A stretch of DNA of 64,000 nucleotides from assembly GCA_037178625.1 (NCBI GenBank), contig JAWZXG010000035.1, positions 62,001 through 126,000 on the forward strand, written 5' to 3'. Of this stretch, positions 19,446 through 30,043 are shown piece by piece. The DNA comes from Skeletonema tropicum. Lineage: Eukaryota; Bacillariophyta; Thalassiosirophyceae; Thalassiosirales; Thalassiosiraceae. Under the pieces are notes generated by a model. That model made no database searches, had not been told where the DNA came from, and saw only the letters and a program-made list of their open reading frames with translations. Positions within the stretch are counted from its first letter, which is position 1. Every line of letters begins with the position of its first letter. Both the position numbers and the translations under genes were made by a program.

Positions 19446-21024
19446 ATGGTAAATCAACAGTATGTCAAGCTCGGCGCGATCGGCCTGTGCATTGTGGCTA
19501 TCACTATCGGCGTAGGGATGGGCGTAAGCACAAGGAACAAAAACAGAGCTGCAATCACCGTGGCCAAGTCTACTTCAACTGATTCTGATCTTCCTTGGTG
19601 CCCAGACGAAACTCGTCGCAATCTAATTGTGCCAGGAACAGAGACCATTTACTCCGCTAACGATAACGTAAGCAGTGGAACCGGAACGGTCAGAGTCAGG
19701 AATCTGGGCCTGACCTTTCAACCAGACACTCCAACGCCAACAACTTTTATGCCAACAAACGCAGATGATTTTCTCAATCCGCCCATGGCAACTCCTCTCC
19801 CGTCAGATCCCAAGCCATCAGCTGCTATTACTGTAAGTATAGAAAATATTCTTTGTAATTGTATACTTCCATCAGATATCTAATATTCGTTTTCTCATTA
19901 CAATATCGAAGACGGCGTGTAGGACCAAGAGCCCAAGTCCCAACATCGACAAGTGCGTCCCATCTTCTAGACGAGGACTTGGAACAGAAGTTACTCTTGC
20001 ACCAACTGCATGCACTTGTCCTCCAGCGCCTACGCCCAGGAGAAGGAAGCTTGGCATGGAAATCACTTCTTCGCAGTCGCCATCGCCTACAATTTGTTCT
20101 TCCATGAAACCGGTGCGGACAGATGCACCAACGGGCGCTCCTTCACCATGTGACGGAACAGATCCAGACTGTCCAGAAGTACCTGTGGTTGTGACTCCTC
20201 CACCTTCACCTTCACCGAATTCATCTGTGTGTCCGCCATGCCCCGGTGATAGAACTACCTCCCCAACACCTTTTCCAACAACACGCCCGACGACGAAGCC
20301 ACCCACACCTGCCCCAAGCAATACTGTGAACTTGCAAACTCCAGCACCGACTAAGAAGCCAACTCCAGCACCAACTAAGAAGCCAACTCCAGCACCGACT
20401 AAGAAGCCAACTCCAGCACCGACTAAGAAGCCAACTCCAGCACCGACTAAGAAGCCAACACCAGCACCGACTAAGAAGCCAACTCCAGCACCGACTAAGA
20501 AGCCAACTCCAGCACCAACTAAGAAGCCAACACCAGCACCGACTAAGAAGCCAACACCAACACCGACGAAGAAGCCAACACCAGCACCGACTAAGAAGCC
20601 AACACCAGCACCGACCAAGAAGCCAACACCAGCACCGACTTGGCCGAAAAAGCCTTCCCCACGACCAACTCCATCCCCGACAGCTGAGCCATCACCTAAG
20701 CCAACTCCTAATCCCACAAAGAAGCCGACTCCACGCCCAACGCCATTGCCTACCTTAGACTGTACAAATGTTGCTAATTTTGACTGCGACGAAGCCGTTG
20801 GCGATGATCCAGCCGGCAATTGCTCAGATGAAGTCAAAGGTAAATGCCCAGAATTATGCATTGAAGAATGCATCTCTCCTACCCCAGTCATCGTAACTAA
20901 GCCAACACCAGCACCAACTCCTGTTGCGACGAGTGTTCTTTCATCCCTCGGTAGTAATGAAGGAACCGTCACAGTTTCAACCGAAACCACGGGACCACCA
21001 ACGATGCCTGATCGCGTGCCTTAG
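19446..21024 (+). CDS. Pro-Thr-Lys repeat surface protein, two exons
   Basis: Exon 1 is 19446-19832, followed by a 79-base intron (GTAAGT...CGAAG), then exon 2 at 19912-21024; the join is phase 0 and gives 499 residues. Residues 7-28 form a signal anchor ([19 protein letters not shown]). Next come a Cys-poor Thr/Pro linker, a Cys-rich module (CRTKSPSP, then CTCPP, CPPCPGD), then about a dozen copies of the octamer PTKKPTPA encoded by a 24-bp tandem repeat (about 20350-20640), and a final Cys module ([11 protein letters not shown]...[17 protein letters not shown]). The design is that of diatom cell-wall or girdle-associated proteins, where Thr/Pro arrays are probably O-glycosylated and Lys may be modified. 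A wall or extracellular function is inferred. The repeat is expected to vary in copy number. Confidence 0.8.
20350..20640 (+). repeat. 24-bp coding minisatellite (PTKKPTPA)n
   Basis: About twelve head-to-tail 24-base units encode the Pro-Thr-Lys-Lys octamer in exon 2 of the surface-protein gene. Units differ mostly at third positions (CCAACT/CCAACA, GCACCG/GCACCA), showing selection on the peptide. Confidence 0.95.
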
Positions 21025-21280
21025 TTGAATCCATCTCCCGATATAGATATGTTTGGTCTCTATGTTCATGCATGTTCGCCTCCGTTCTGGTCTATCGATT
21101 AGAGCTATGGGAGGTAAATCAACGTGACGAGCCCAGCCAGTAGATAATTGCTTTTTGTTTGATTTGCTGCCACTGTCCTTTGAAGGGGCATGTAGATGTT
21201 AATACCTTTAGAGAAAAATTGTTTGACATGCAATCTATCACAATTCTGTAGGCGTGGTCTGCTCATAACTCTTCTCTCTT

Positions 21281-22588
21281 CTATCTTGACAAGATGGCAT
21301 TCAAGCCCTTTTTCAAGCAACGCGACCAAAGTTTGTAACCTTCTGCATTTGGATGAAGCCTATCAGGCATGTAGACATCTAATTCATTAATGTCATCGAA
21401 TGCAAACATTTCTCTTCCACAATTTATCACAGGGGTATAAGAATGCATTTCTTCACTCGCACCAACTTTGCTTGCCTCGTCGTTTGCAGATAATAGTATT
21501 ATGCGACTATTCTTGAAATCTTCCCTCCAACCATGCATCAAATTTGGCAACGCTCGATTAACCTTATTGATAGCAGGCATGAAGGATGTATACGGATCCA
21601 AATTTTCAACATTCTTGCACCTCGGAGGACACATCTTGACTGCTCTAAAATCATCTTTGCGCGGTAATAACTCACTAAAGAGCATGGCCGCTGGAGTATT
21701 TGGGAAATACTTTTCATGCAATTGTAGAATTGTTCTCGTAGACGCATCCATTCCCCTGAGCGTTTGCTCTGGAAGCATCCCCCCTCCGAGATTGTTGGTT
21801 CCCATCAGCAGTATATATATTCTTTCCAGTCTTCCTATCGGGAACAGATCATCACCTTCGTCAATATTATCATTATTTTCTGCTCTGGCCAACAACGGCG
21901 ATACTGGAAATTCTCCATTTTCAACTCTCCAAATAAAGTCATAAGTTCTAGATCCACTGATGCCCAAAATCAGAGGCGGTTTCAACGCTCGCTCCCCCCA
22001 ATCAGATCTATCCCCAAAAGTAGTTGCAAATACGTCTCGTATAGATTCATCTTCGTCAGCAGTCCACATCCTATGCGGGCCAGGAACATTACCGAAGGAG
22101 GTACCATTCCAACCCTCAGTTATACTATCACCATAAAATATCAACTGCGGCAAATAGTCGTCAACTTGATTCACAGACAAGGCATCTGATTCTTTCACGC
22201 GCTTCACTAACGTTCCATGCAATGCATGCCAATCCTCTTCCGCTTCCGGCCAAGGTTGCGGTTGTGTAGGATCGAAATCACCAATGTACTGGAATGGACG
22301 AGAACTCCCAGTTAGTGTTTCCATGTTTTTGTTGTTGGATTCCCATGATGAGCTGATTGGATTGTCGTCAAGACGTTTATGATTTTGTGCACCACTCTTA
22401 GTGAGAAGGAACACTGCCGCCAGTGCAAAAGAAGAAGCGATTGCAGCGCATCTGAGACGACTGCGATTTGCGGATGACGAGTCATTCAGAGATTGGCCGG
22501 CAGTGATGGGAGGTAAGAGAAGGCTCACCTGTTTGCGTCGTCGGCGCGGTAGAGCGGACGAGCTAGCTGCGTTCTCAATTCTTGCCAT
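21281..22588 (-). CDS. SGNH/GDSL hydrolase, membrane-anchored
   Basis: The 435-residue product shows the SGNH blocks: GDSITEG with Ser155 as nucleophile, Gly in LGISGSRT (about 208-215), GTNN with Asn265 at 263-266, and DRLHP giving Asp409 and His412. Such enzymes are lipases, esterases or acetylhydrolases; the spacing resembles the PAF-acetylhydrolase/rhamnogalacturonan-acetylesterase group. An unusually long insert lies between blocks I and II. A basic N-terminus precedes one hydrophobic segment at 46-64 (RCAAIASSFALAAVFLL), probably a type II anchor, so the catalytic domain would face the secretory lumen or outside. The substrate is unknown. The gene converges on the surface-protein gene with about 255 bases between stops. 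Confidence 0.85.
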   Translation of the reverse strand: MARIENAASSSALPRRRRKQVSLLLPPITAGQSLNDSSSANRSRLRCAAIASSFALAAVFLLTKSGAQNHKRLDDNPISSSWESNNKNMETLTGSSRPFQYIGDFDPTQPQPWPEAEEDWHALHGTLVKRVKESDALSVNQVDDYLPQLIFYGDSITEGWNGTSFGNVPGPHRMWTADEDESIRDVFATTFGDRSDWGERALKPPLILGISGSRTYDFIWRVENGEFPVSPLLARAENNDNIDEGDDLFPIGRLERIYILLMGTNNLGGGMLPEQTLRGMDASTRTILQLHEKYFPNTPAAMLFSELLPRKDDFRAVKMCPPRCKNVENLDPYTSFMPAINKVNRALPNLMHGWREDFKNSRIILLSANDEASKVGASEEMHSYTPVINCGREMFAFDDINELDVYMPDRLHPNAEGYKLWSRCLKKGLNAILSR

Positions 22589-23886
22589 TATCTTTCTATT
22601 AAGGGAGGAACACTATCTCTCTAGAGTAGCAGGCGGAGAGCAGGCGGTCATGGTCATGCATAAGTAAGGAAGAAGCTGAAGATGATCAAGATTCTTTCGT
22701 GAAGATGTAAAAGATGCGAGATGAGAGATGCGACAGTGTGAGGAGATGCGTGTCTCTCTAGATAGAGCCTCTTTTGACTGTGTACCGAAGAAGATAGATA
22801 GAAGAAGGATAGAAGATGTAGAGAGAAAGAGGTCCTACCTACTGAAGCAAATAATTGTACCCTGGTACTTATTCATGTGGCTCTAAGCTCTACTTATCTG
22901 CTCTTGAATCCTAACTTCATTTCTTACGGAGCTTTTGGCAGCGGTCTATTTGCTTGGGCAAGACAGAAGACAGGTTTTTAAAAGCAATTCACATTCTATT
23001 GATTTGGTCGTGTTGCGATGTCACTCTTATTGGAGGTAGGAGTACTACTGAAACACGCTTAAAAGGAATCTTACGTGTGATTCCAGGTATCCTGATCATA
23101 TTTTGCTTGTGGAGATTCATATCATTCATGGTTTCGTACAATCGACGTGTGAGATTCAACAACACAAGCTGCAGCTGCACTTAGCCTGTCATACGTTGAA
23201 GAGTTGGAAGAGAAAGAGAAGAATTGCGAAGACGAACTGGAGAGGTTTGTAAAAATTGACAAACTAATCCACGTCTTCATCTGGCTCTGGCCTTTGGACT
23301 AAGACACATTGAGGATGTTCTCTAGCTCTAGAGGGGTGTGTGTTAACAAGTTTGTGTTAGATGAAAGTAAGAAGATTACCACAACAAAAGCACCTACAAA
23401 AGTACAATAGTAGAAAGCAACAGTTGACGCGATCATACGACTCGGTGGTGAGTCCTCTAAAGCTTGTTGTACTAAACAAAGAAGTTACTTCATAAGTAGA
23501 GGAAGATCAGGAAGTGACACAAGCCTAATACAATGGACAGACTGAAACAAGAGTCACCAAGACAACAAGAAGCGAATCGGCACTTGTTGAATCTTGATCT
23601 TGGCATGAAAAATTGGTTATCGCGAATCGCCAACACGAAACACGACACAAGCGCAGAAGCTGTACTGAAAACACTGAACGACTTAACATAATTACCCACA
23701 ACTTATGCTGTACTCCTTTAGTATCAACTGAAACTACGATATCATTTAAAATACACAAAAGTTCTTTTCTTCACAATGAAAATCGAAGCCGTCCATTAAC
23801 TTCGCTGGTTAGTGTAGATGCATTCATTGCCTTCAAAATTAACAAGAGAAAGTGTTTATGTAAAAACAGCATTATAATAGACCACC
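22589..23886. other. Intergenic, no gene seen
   Basis: About 1.3 kb separate divergently placed genes. Purine-rich GAGATG/GATAGA runs occur at 22690-22830, probably promoter or 5' UTR of the hydrolase. No frame with recognisable content was found. Confidence 0.5.
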
Positions 23887-24822
23887 ATGACCTCCGAAGA
23901 CAACAACTCAAATAGTGGCAATAGGTCGCCACACCACAATCTGAAGAACATCCCTGCTGAATGGAGTGAACGTGTAACTCCGCTAGAGCGCACATTGGTG
24001 CCTAGATTCGCTGCTCGTGCCTATCACCTCCCAGGGAACTCCCTCTGCGCTGATTGGTTACAATACATGCTCAACAACCACCCCGTCATAGGTATTTGTT
24101 GTCACCATCACCTTCATCCGTTGAAAACAAGACAGAGGTGTATAATATTTCTTGGATCATTTGCCTTTGGAGTAGCAATAACAAATATTTGCTACTTATG
24201 GTTCATATCGACGGGGAGAGATGCAGAGCAGGAAGTATTTTCTATTGATTTGAATGCACAAGATCCTGCGCATTACTCAGTCACTGCGGGTCTAGTGATG
24301 TTAGTTACCGTTGGCAGCGGACTCCACACTATTTTCGATAGGTTCATCTGGAGTGTTAGTGCTTGCAAGTGTTGTCGTGCAGGCGGGACGTTTGAAACCA
24401 ATTCCATAAACAGTCCAAGGAGAGGAAGATGGCAGGATTTTGGCACATACCTAGTTGTGCTGCTTGTTGTATTAGTGTGTGCAGCTGCGTCATTTATTGT
24501 GATTGTGAGGGTAAAGATGGATGACGAGGGTCAAACGGAGATCCCCTATATCCAGGACAACAACACAACACTCACCGACATAGTTGACAGCGTGAAAGAC
24601 TTCGAATTAGAAGATTTCTCTTTCATGAAAGCATACTGCATAGAGTTTGGAGTTTCATTGTTTGTATACTACCCATTCTTTGACACGGTTCTATTCAGTG
24701 GTGTGCTGGGATGCTACAGACTGCCTTTACTGGGAGGACGACCATACGAAGTCAGAAAAGAAGAAAAGAAAAACAATGCAAAATCAGGTGAGAGAAGAGT
24801 GAGTACAGTGGAGATGGCATAA
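23887..24822 (+). CDS. Four-pass membrane protein, unknown
   Basis: The 311-residue product has four hydrophobic segments at about 84-107, 131-150, 186-208 and 251-273. A soluble loop of about 40 residues with acidic and Asn-rich content lies between the third and fourth. A Cys/His-rich patch (CCHHHLHPLKTRQRC, 71-85) comes just before the first span and a Cys-rich one (CKCCRAGG, 160-167) after the second; these could be palmitoylated or bind metal, but this is inference. There is no signal peptide. I do not recognise the family. The tail is short and charged. It converges on the PIG-X-like gene with about 80 bases between stops. Confidence 0.7.
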   Translation: MTSEDNNSNSGNRSPHHNLKNIPAEWSERVTPLERTLVPRFAARAYHLPGNSLCADWLQYMLNNHPVIGICCHHHLHPLKTRQRCIIFLGSFAFGVAITNICYLWFISTGRDAEQEVFSIDLNAQDPAHYSVTAGLVMLVTVGSGLHTIFDRFIWSVSACKCCRAGGTFETNSINSPRRGRWQDFGTYLVVLLVVLVCAAASFIVIVRVKMDDEGQTEIPYIQDNNTTLTDIVDSVKDFELEDFSFMKAYCIEFGVSLFVYYPFFDTVLFSGVLGCYRLPLLGGRPYEVRKEEKKNNAKSGERRVSTVEMA

Positions 24823-24902
24823 CGTTTACAAAATGAATATAAATTGCATTTTGGATAGCACTTCATGCGCTGCTGCATTGTTAAAGTAACTGGAGATTTT
24901 TG

Positions 24903-26246
24903 TTAAGACCATTTGCTTATTGAATCCATACTATTGATGACAACGATTCCTCCAATAACTGCTGCTAACATGGTTATTGACGTCACCCACCAGTAATCAT
25001 TGTGTATTCCAGCAGCAACATCGATAACAACAGGTTGTGGTATATCAAATTTCTTGTCTGCACCGAGTTCAGACGCAGTTGGATCCGTCTCGAGAATGTA
25101 CTTCCTCTCAAGTAAGCAATCTAGCGGCAAGCACTGAACGTTTGCATTTGCCGAGTACAAGACTGGCTGTTGTATTGCAATTGGAACAAGATCACCCTCA
25201 GTTACACCTGTTTGATAAAGAATGGGTGAGGGATATCGTAAGTGCAGAGTTGTTCCATATTCAATGTGCAATTCAAACCCCTCCGCTCCTTTATTGTGAG
25301 AGTGATCAAAATCCAATGAAGCTGAGATGTGGTAAGCAACAACATACTGCCGACTTGCAAATGAAGGTTGTTCAATATCTATCACTTCAGAGGATGTGAA
25401 TTGTATGTTGCACTCATCTTCCAATGCCGGTGTGTCCAATGCGGACGCGCGATTAGATACAAACTTGGCCCTGCACTTGACACCATCTGGAGAGTCATTT
25501 GTATATTCCACGATCAGCGGATCATCTGCATCGATGAAAACATCTTCCGTGATTGGAAGTAGTACAGTGGCATTGAGTTTCATCCTGTAACGAGCTTTGT
25601 TGTCGTCTGGTAAGTCTGCAAAGGAGAGATGAACAGTCTGTCCAAATGTACGGTGCATTCCCCCCTCTTTTGATAGACGGCCCTCTGCTATCCCAAGAAG
25701 CGGAAACGACGATCTCTTAGTATTCTCGTCATCACCAAGCTCACTGGGCATAAAGCCTGTCAAATGAAACGGCGAAAATGCGTCAACACCTTTGTATCCG
25801 TCTAACAAAGTTTCTTTCTCATTATCTTCCACCACTTGTAGGCTACGGTGTTGGCGGTACGATCTTTTGCCATCCAGCAACACATGTTTTGAATGATGCG
25901 AATCTAACGACACTGATGAATCCAGAGCAAGATAATATACCGGTGCTACACTTCCAAATGAATCGATTGATGAAATCACTGCTACATGATCCAGGCAGTA
26001 CTTGACCTGGTCCTTCTCGATGAACCCTTTCAGATAGAGTTGACTACAACATGATTCAGAATCATAGCCGGTTTGATAGACATGTCGGAAACACGCGAGA
26101 TGGTGCCGTATTAAATCCAACGAGCCACTGTTTCTGAAAACTTGAGTAGTGTCTGCGATGCCTGATATTAGGTACGCGGCAGAATCAGCCGTCGATAGTA
26201 GGCATGAGGTGAACAAAAGTAGTAGTACAAGCGTCATCATGGTCAT
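24903..26246 (-). CDS. PIG-X-like GPI mannosyltransferase subunit
   Basis: From the ATG at 26246 the product has 447 residues; a longer frame from 26297 starts inside the foldback element and is rejected because MTMMTLVLLLLF at 26246 opens straight into a signal peptide. The lumenal part is beta-rich. Its C-terminal third contains a sequence like the PIG-X/Pbn1 core (ELHIEYGTTLHLRYPSP, then IAIQQPVLYSANANVQC), and one membrane span lies near the end (WWVTSITMLAAVIGGIVVI). PIG-X stabilises PIG-M, the ER enzyme adding the first mannose to GPI precursors, so an ER-membrane accessory role is inferred. Cys residues at CCSQLYLKGF and CLPLDCLLERK may form disulfides. The similarity is moderate, since this family diverges fast. 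Confidence 0.6.
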   Translation of the reverse strand: MTMMTLVLLLLFTSCLLSTADSAAYLISGIADTTQVFRNSGSLDLIRHHLACFRHVYQTGYDSESCCSQLYLKGFIEKDQVKYCLDHVAVISSIDSFGSVAPVYYLALDSSVSLDSHHSKHVLLDGKRSYRQHRSLQVVEDNEKETLLDGYKGVDAFSPFHLTGFMPSELGDDENTKRSSFPLLGIAEGRLSKEGGMHRTFGQTVHLSFADLPDDNKARYRMKLNATVLLPITEDVFIDADDPLIVEYTNDSPDGVKCRAKFVSNRASALDTPALEDECNIQFTSSEVIDIEQPSFASRQYVVAYHISASLDFDHSHNKGAEGFELHIEYGTTLHLRYPSPILYQTGVTEGDLVPIAIQQPVLYSANANVQCLPLDCLLERKYILETDPTASELGADKKFDIPQPVVIDVAAGIHNDYWWVTSITMLAAVIGGIVVINSMDSISKWS

Positions 26247-26276
26247 TATTTTGTGGATTTTTCGAGATGGAGGTAC

Positions 26277-26790
26277 ATAAGCCCAGACAGACCTCAAATC
26301 CGTCGGCCGGGCCCATTTTTTTTAGACCTCCACCATGACGGCCGCCTAATAAGCCCCTATATTTTATTCTCGATAACTTTTATTATGAAGCAGATATATA
26401 CTATACCATTGATACTTACCTGTAGAGTATGTTTAGGAGAGCATATGGTATCAAAGAATCGTAGTAATATCTTATTTTCTCGCCGAGATATGCATTTTGG
26501 GGTTTACTATGAGCTTGTCTAACTTTACTGATGGACAAATTTGGCAGGCATGCCCATAGTAAACCCCAAAATGCATATCTCGGCGAGAAAATAAGATATA
26601 AGTACGATTCTTGGATACCATATGATCTCATAAGTATACTCTACAGGTCTGCATCATTGGTTTAGCATATATCTCCGTTATAGTAGAAATTAAAGTTATG
26701 GGCTAGTCAGGCGGCCGCCATGGTGGAGGTCTCAAAAAAATGGGCCCGGCCGACGAATTGGTGGCGGGAACGGAGACTGTCTGGGCTTAT
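26277..26790. mobile_element. 514-bp foldback/MITE element
   Basis: The two halves are near-perfect inverted copies, with arms of about 240 bases around a loop of about 35 bases. Ends are ATAAGCCCAGACAG (26277-26290) and its inverse (26777-26790); inner matching blocks include GTCGGCCGGGCCCATTTTTT and TCTCGCCGAGATATGCATTT. The flanks are compatible with duplication of a TA dinucleotide. It has no coding capacity. It ends about 30 bases upstream of the PIG-X-like ATG, so transcription of that gene must start within or beyond it. Confidence 0.9.
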
Positions 26791-26947
26791 ACTACTTCGG
26801 TACAATGTAGATAAAAATAACTTTACAAGTATTTTAGACATCGATATATTACCTATACTCCTCTAGCTTGGAAGAGAGAGATAGAGAGATAGACTTAGAT
26901 CATAGATCAAAAACTTTTATTTCACTTGCTGATAGCATGACCAACAA

Positions 26948-27916
26948 CTACTCTGCCTTTTCCTTTTCAATTATATATTTCTTTGCCAATTTCCTTGTCA
27001 AAACTTTCTTTGCTATTGCAGGGAGATACTGGTTTAAGTATAAAACTATCAATTCCATTCGGGGTGCAATCCATATTTCATCATGCTTGGCATAGGCAGA
27101 CGCTACAACTCGCTCTACAACAAAATCTGGATCAAGGCCTCCCTCGATATTTTTATCAACAACATCTTCGCCAAACTTGACATCAGGTGAGCTTGTTATG
27201 GCGTTACGAGCAGCATTAGTCCTCGTAGAACCCAGCACCACGTTCAAGATTTCGACTGGGTTCCCACTTATATACTGTTCGATCCGGAAAGCTTCGAACC
27301 AACCATGGATAGCAAATTTGGCTGCGCAATAGGCTGTACGCATCGGGGCTCCAATCTTACCAGCTACACTTGACGTGTTGATAATTATTGGATTACACTT
27401 GGGGCTCTTCTCCCAACATGGAAGAAGCGATTTTGTCAATTGTACGTAGGAAAGAAAGTCCACATTCATAACGTGCGTATCCACGCAAAAGTTTGAATCC
27501 CGAGCAAATGACCTTGTCGTCACCCCATCGTTGTTGACCAATACATCAACGCGATCATCAAACAAAGCTAGAGCCTCCTCAACTTTGGACGGGAGAGAAG
27601 CAAGATCGGTGAGATCCATTGGCAACACCTTTACTTCGATACTCTTATTTATGCTACCGCACTTTTTTGCAACTTCCTCAAGGACACTTTTTCTTCGTGA
27701 GGAGAGGATAAGTTTGACGTCATCATGGTGTGAACACAGATGGAGAGCAAGAGCTCGGCCATACCCCGACGATGCACCAGAAATCCACCACACTTTGCCT
27801 GCAAACGCGTCCCTTGGTGGCGTTGGGGCAAGGGACGCTGCATAATTGACATTCTTCTTGATTGCGAAAGCAAGCTTGAACATGGAGATTGAAGCTGCAC
27901 CAATCACTGAAGCCAT
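26948..27916 (-). CDS. Short-chain dehydrogenase/reductase, DHRS7-like
   Basis: The 322-residue product is a classical SDR. It has the cofactor loop SGASSGYG (47-54), acidic second motif DLTD (101-104), structural NNDG (128-131) in place of the usual NNAG, Asn151 (MNVDF), Ser183 and the YxxxK pair Tyr196/Lys200 that form the active site. RRKS after the second strand suggests preference for NADP(H). A hydrophobic but not strongly spanning N-terminus (1-30) and a C-terminal hydrophobic stretch (ELIVLYLNQYLPAIAKKVL) are typical of the membrane-associated DHRS7 branch, whose members reduce steroids, retinoids and related carbonyls. The substrate here is unknown. Confidence 0.85.
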   Translation of the reverse strand: MASVIGAASISMFKLAFAIKKNVNYAASLAPTPPRDAFAGKVWWISGASSGYGRALALHLCSHHDDVKLILSSRRKSVLEEVAKKCGSINKSIEVKVLPMDLTDLASLPSKVEEALALFDDRVDVLVNNDGVTTRSFARDSNFCVDTHVMNVDFLSYVQLTKSLLPCWEKSPKCNPIIINTSSVAGKIGAPMRTAYCAAKFAIHGWFEAFRIEQYISGNPVEILNVVLGSTRTNAARNAITSSPDVKFGEDVVDKNIEGGLDPDFVVERVVASAYAKHDEIWIAPRMELIVLYLNQYLPAIAKKVLTRKLAKKYIIEKEKAE

Positions 27917-28641
27917 CGCCTTGCCATCGCCGTTGTTGAATCGAGCGGATTCGTGCCGTCATGAGGAAGAGTGAGTTTCCTTAGAGGCCTGGAGACGAAG
28001 TTTTGCAATGCAATGAGATATTTGTGAATGTCATTTGCAATACCACAGCTCATTAGGCAGTTCCGTCAAGAGTCAAGATAGATGGTCCAAGCAATCGAGC
28101 AGATAGCTAGCGAGACGAAGTAGTGAGGACCAGGACGCGCCAAATTTGTGGAGAACAGGTACATAGGTACAAACGATACCACCCGCCGCACAACCAACGT
28201 GGCTCTCATTTTTTGCATCAATATTGCATCAGTCTCTCCTTTCATTACAACAACACACAAAAGAAGGACAGCGACATCCAAAAGCACCTCTCTCCTTATC
28301 TTTTATTCATCACACAATTCTTAAGAGGTGCGTACACGCTGATGTTTACGAAGCGGCCTTTGCCTTGGCCAACTTAGCCGCTGGTGGACGCGTGTCAAGC
28401 CATCCAGATGTGGCGAGAAATGTTGCGGTATCGTTTTGATGCGATCGTTTGCGGCCATTCAATCTTCCACAGCCACAGGGCATGATATATATGGTGGATG
28501 CATTCAAATCTGCTGAGTTATTGGGTTTGCGGTGACAGCAGGAGACGTCAGATTGAGAGATGTATCCATATACACTGATATTTCTTCCCTACTCACAAAA
28601 CCGACTTCCCTCACTGTTTTATCACTCACAACAGAATATTA
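27917..28641. other. Intergenic, no gene seen
   Basis: Divergent spacer between the SDR gene and the two-exon gene to its right. Short frames exist but none has recognisable content or a splice partner. Confidence 0.5.
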
Positions 28642-30043
28642 ATGATGATCTACTCTATCTCCATCTCCTTCACCATTGGAGCTCTTTTCTTTGTGCTGTC
28701 AGCTTCATCGGAAGCCTTCTCACACTCAGTTAGAGTTAGTGCCACCCTCCAACTCAAATCAGATCTATTGTATCGCAAGAATAGTCTGATCGATGTGGAG
28801 AACGTGGACCCCACCCTTCTTTCTCCTACGAGCGCCCAAGTCAAAACAAACATGACTGCAGCTTCCAAGAAGGATAAACATTTGGTCAAGATCGATTTCA
28901 AGAAAGACTTGTCTAAGCTACTCGATGTGGCAATGCCATACTATTCTCTAGAAAATGAGAACGCCATTGTCGATGGCACGACCGGTGAATGCCGTGGGAT
29001 CATCTGCACTGTCAAAAGAGAAGCTCCTATTGGCCGTGACACGGGTGATATCTCTTTTTTTGAATTCTTGAGAGCAAGTGGTGTTATCGGCTCTGCAGCT
29101 GTAATTCTCGCCAAGCCTTTCAAGAAAAGACACCATTTCCCAGCCGAAAATTACAGTGTTGATGTCAACCCAGCACATGAAAATTGGTTGAGAGCAGAGA
29201 TTTCAAGAATCGTGGGTGGTCAATCTTTCTTCGATAATGCTTCTGATCCAGTATTCTTAACTATGTGAGTACATCGTTTTCAATCCAGATGCTTGTTCTG
29301 CAGAGCGTTTACTAATATTCTTCACTTGCCTTTTATTCGACACTCTCAAATAACTCAGGTGCAACAGCGTATCAAAAAGGTCTGCAACAGTGTCTGGCGC
29401 TTTGAAAACAAAAGACACTGTTTGGTACATCAAGGCGAGTGGTTTCGTCATTTCTGCGCCTTTATTCAAGAGGAAATTTCCCCCTCCTTCTACTCCTACG
29501 AATTCACTCTACACAAGTGCAAATCCCTATGAGAATTTGAGCAGTAAACTCCAACAAATCAAGGCATATTCATCTCCCGACAAAGACTGGATTTGCTTGG
29601 AAGGAACATTGCCTCCAGTTACATTTGACGATTGCAGCGGTCACTTTTACGATAATCCATGCCTGCCCCATTCAGTGATGATCTTTCACAGCTGTGATCT
29701 TCTTGGTATGGCGATCGAAAAACTCACAGGCGTCTACGTTCCTTTCAAGAAAATGGATTATGGCCAGGATTATAGCTTGGGGCTAATGTCTTTCGACTGC
29801 ACGCCAGAAAACTTCCATTTCCCCCATACTTTTGGATTGAAGTTTCAGGCAAAGGTCTACTGCTCTAGTGGCGAGATGGGCAAGCCAGAGTCCACCTATA
29901 TTGTCGAGTTCAGTGCTGTACAAGATGTTACTGAGTTAGTCTGCTTCAAAGCTACCGGCCGTTTCGTCTTAGTTCCACCTTCTTCACCTGACAGAGGTTT
30001 GATCAGTTCTCACAACACGACTGAACCTGTGGCTTCTATGTAG
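28642..30043 (+). CDS. Unrecognised secreted or plastid protein, two exons
   Basis: Exon 1 (28642-29264) and exon 2 (29359-30043) are joined across a 94-base intron (GTGAGT...CTCAG); the split codon is ATG and the product has 435 residues. Residues 1-24 form a signal peptide followed by SEAFSHS, compatible with a diatom plastid import motif but weaker than AFAP. I do not recognise the mature protein. It contains FEFLRASGVIGSAAVILA (possible amphipathic or membrane helix), VWYIKASGFVISAPLF, and several Cys in exon 2 (CLEGTLPPVTFDDC, CLPHSVMIFHSC, CTPENF, YCSSGE) that could pair in the secretory system. The two exons occupy the same strand with good donor and acceptor sites, so the join is well supported; the function is unknown. 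Confidence 0.75.

Noticed and set aside
23490..23915. Short frames between the SGNH hydrolase and the four-pass membrane protein
   Set aside because: No recognisable content, no splice partners, and composition like the surrounding spacer.
26246..26297. Longer N-terminus for the PIG-X-like protein starting at 26297
   Set aside because: The extra 17 codons come from the foldback element and would mask the signal peptide; the ATG at 26246 is preferred.
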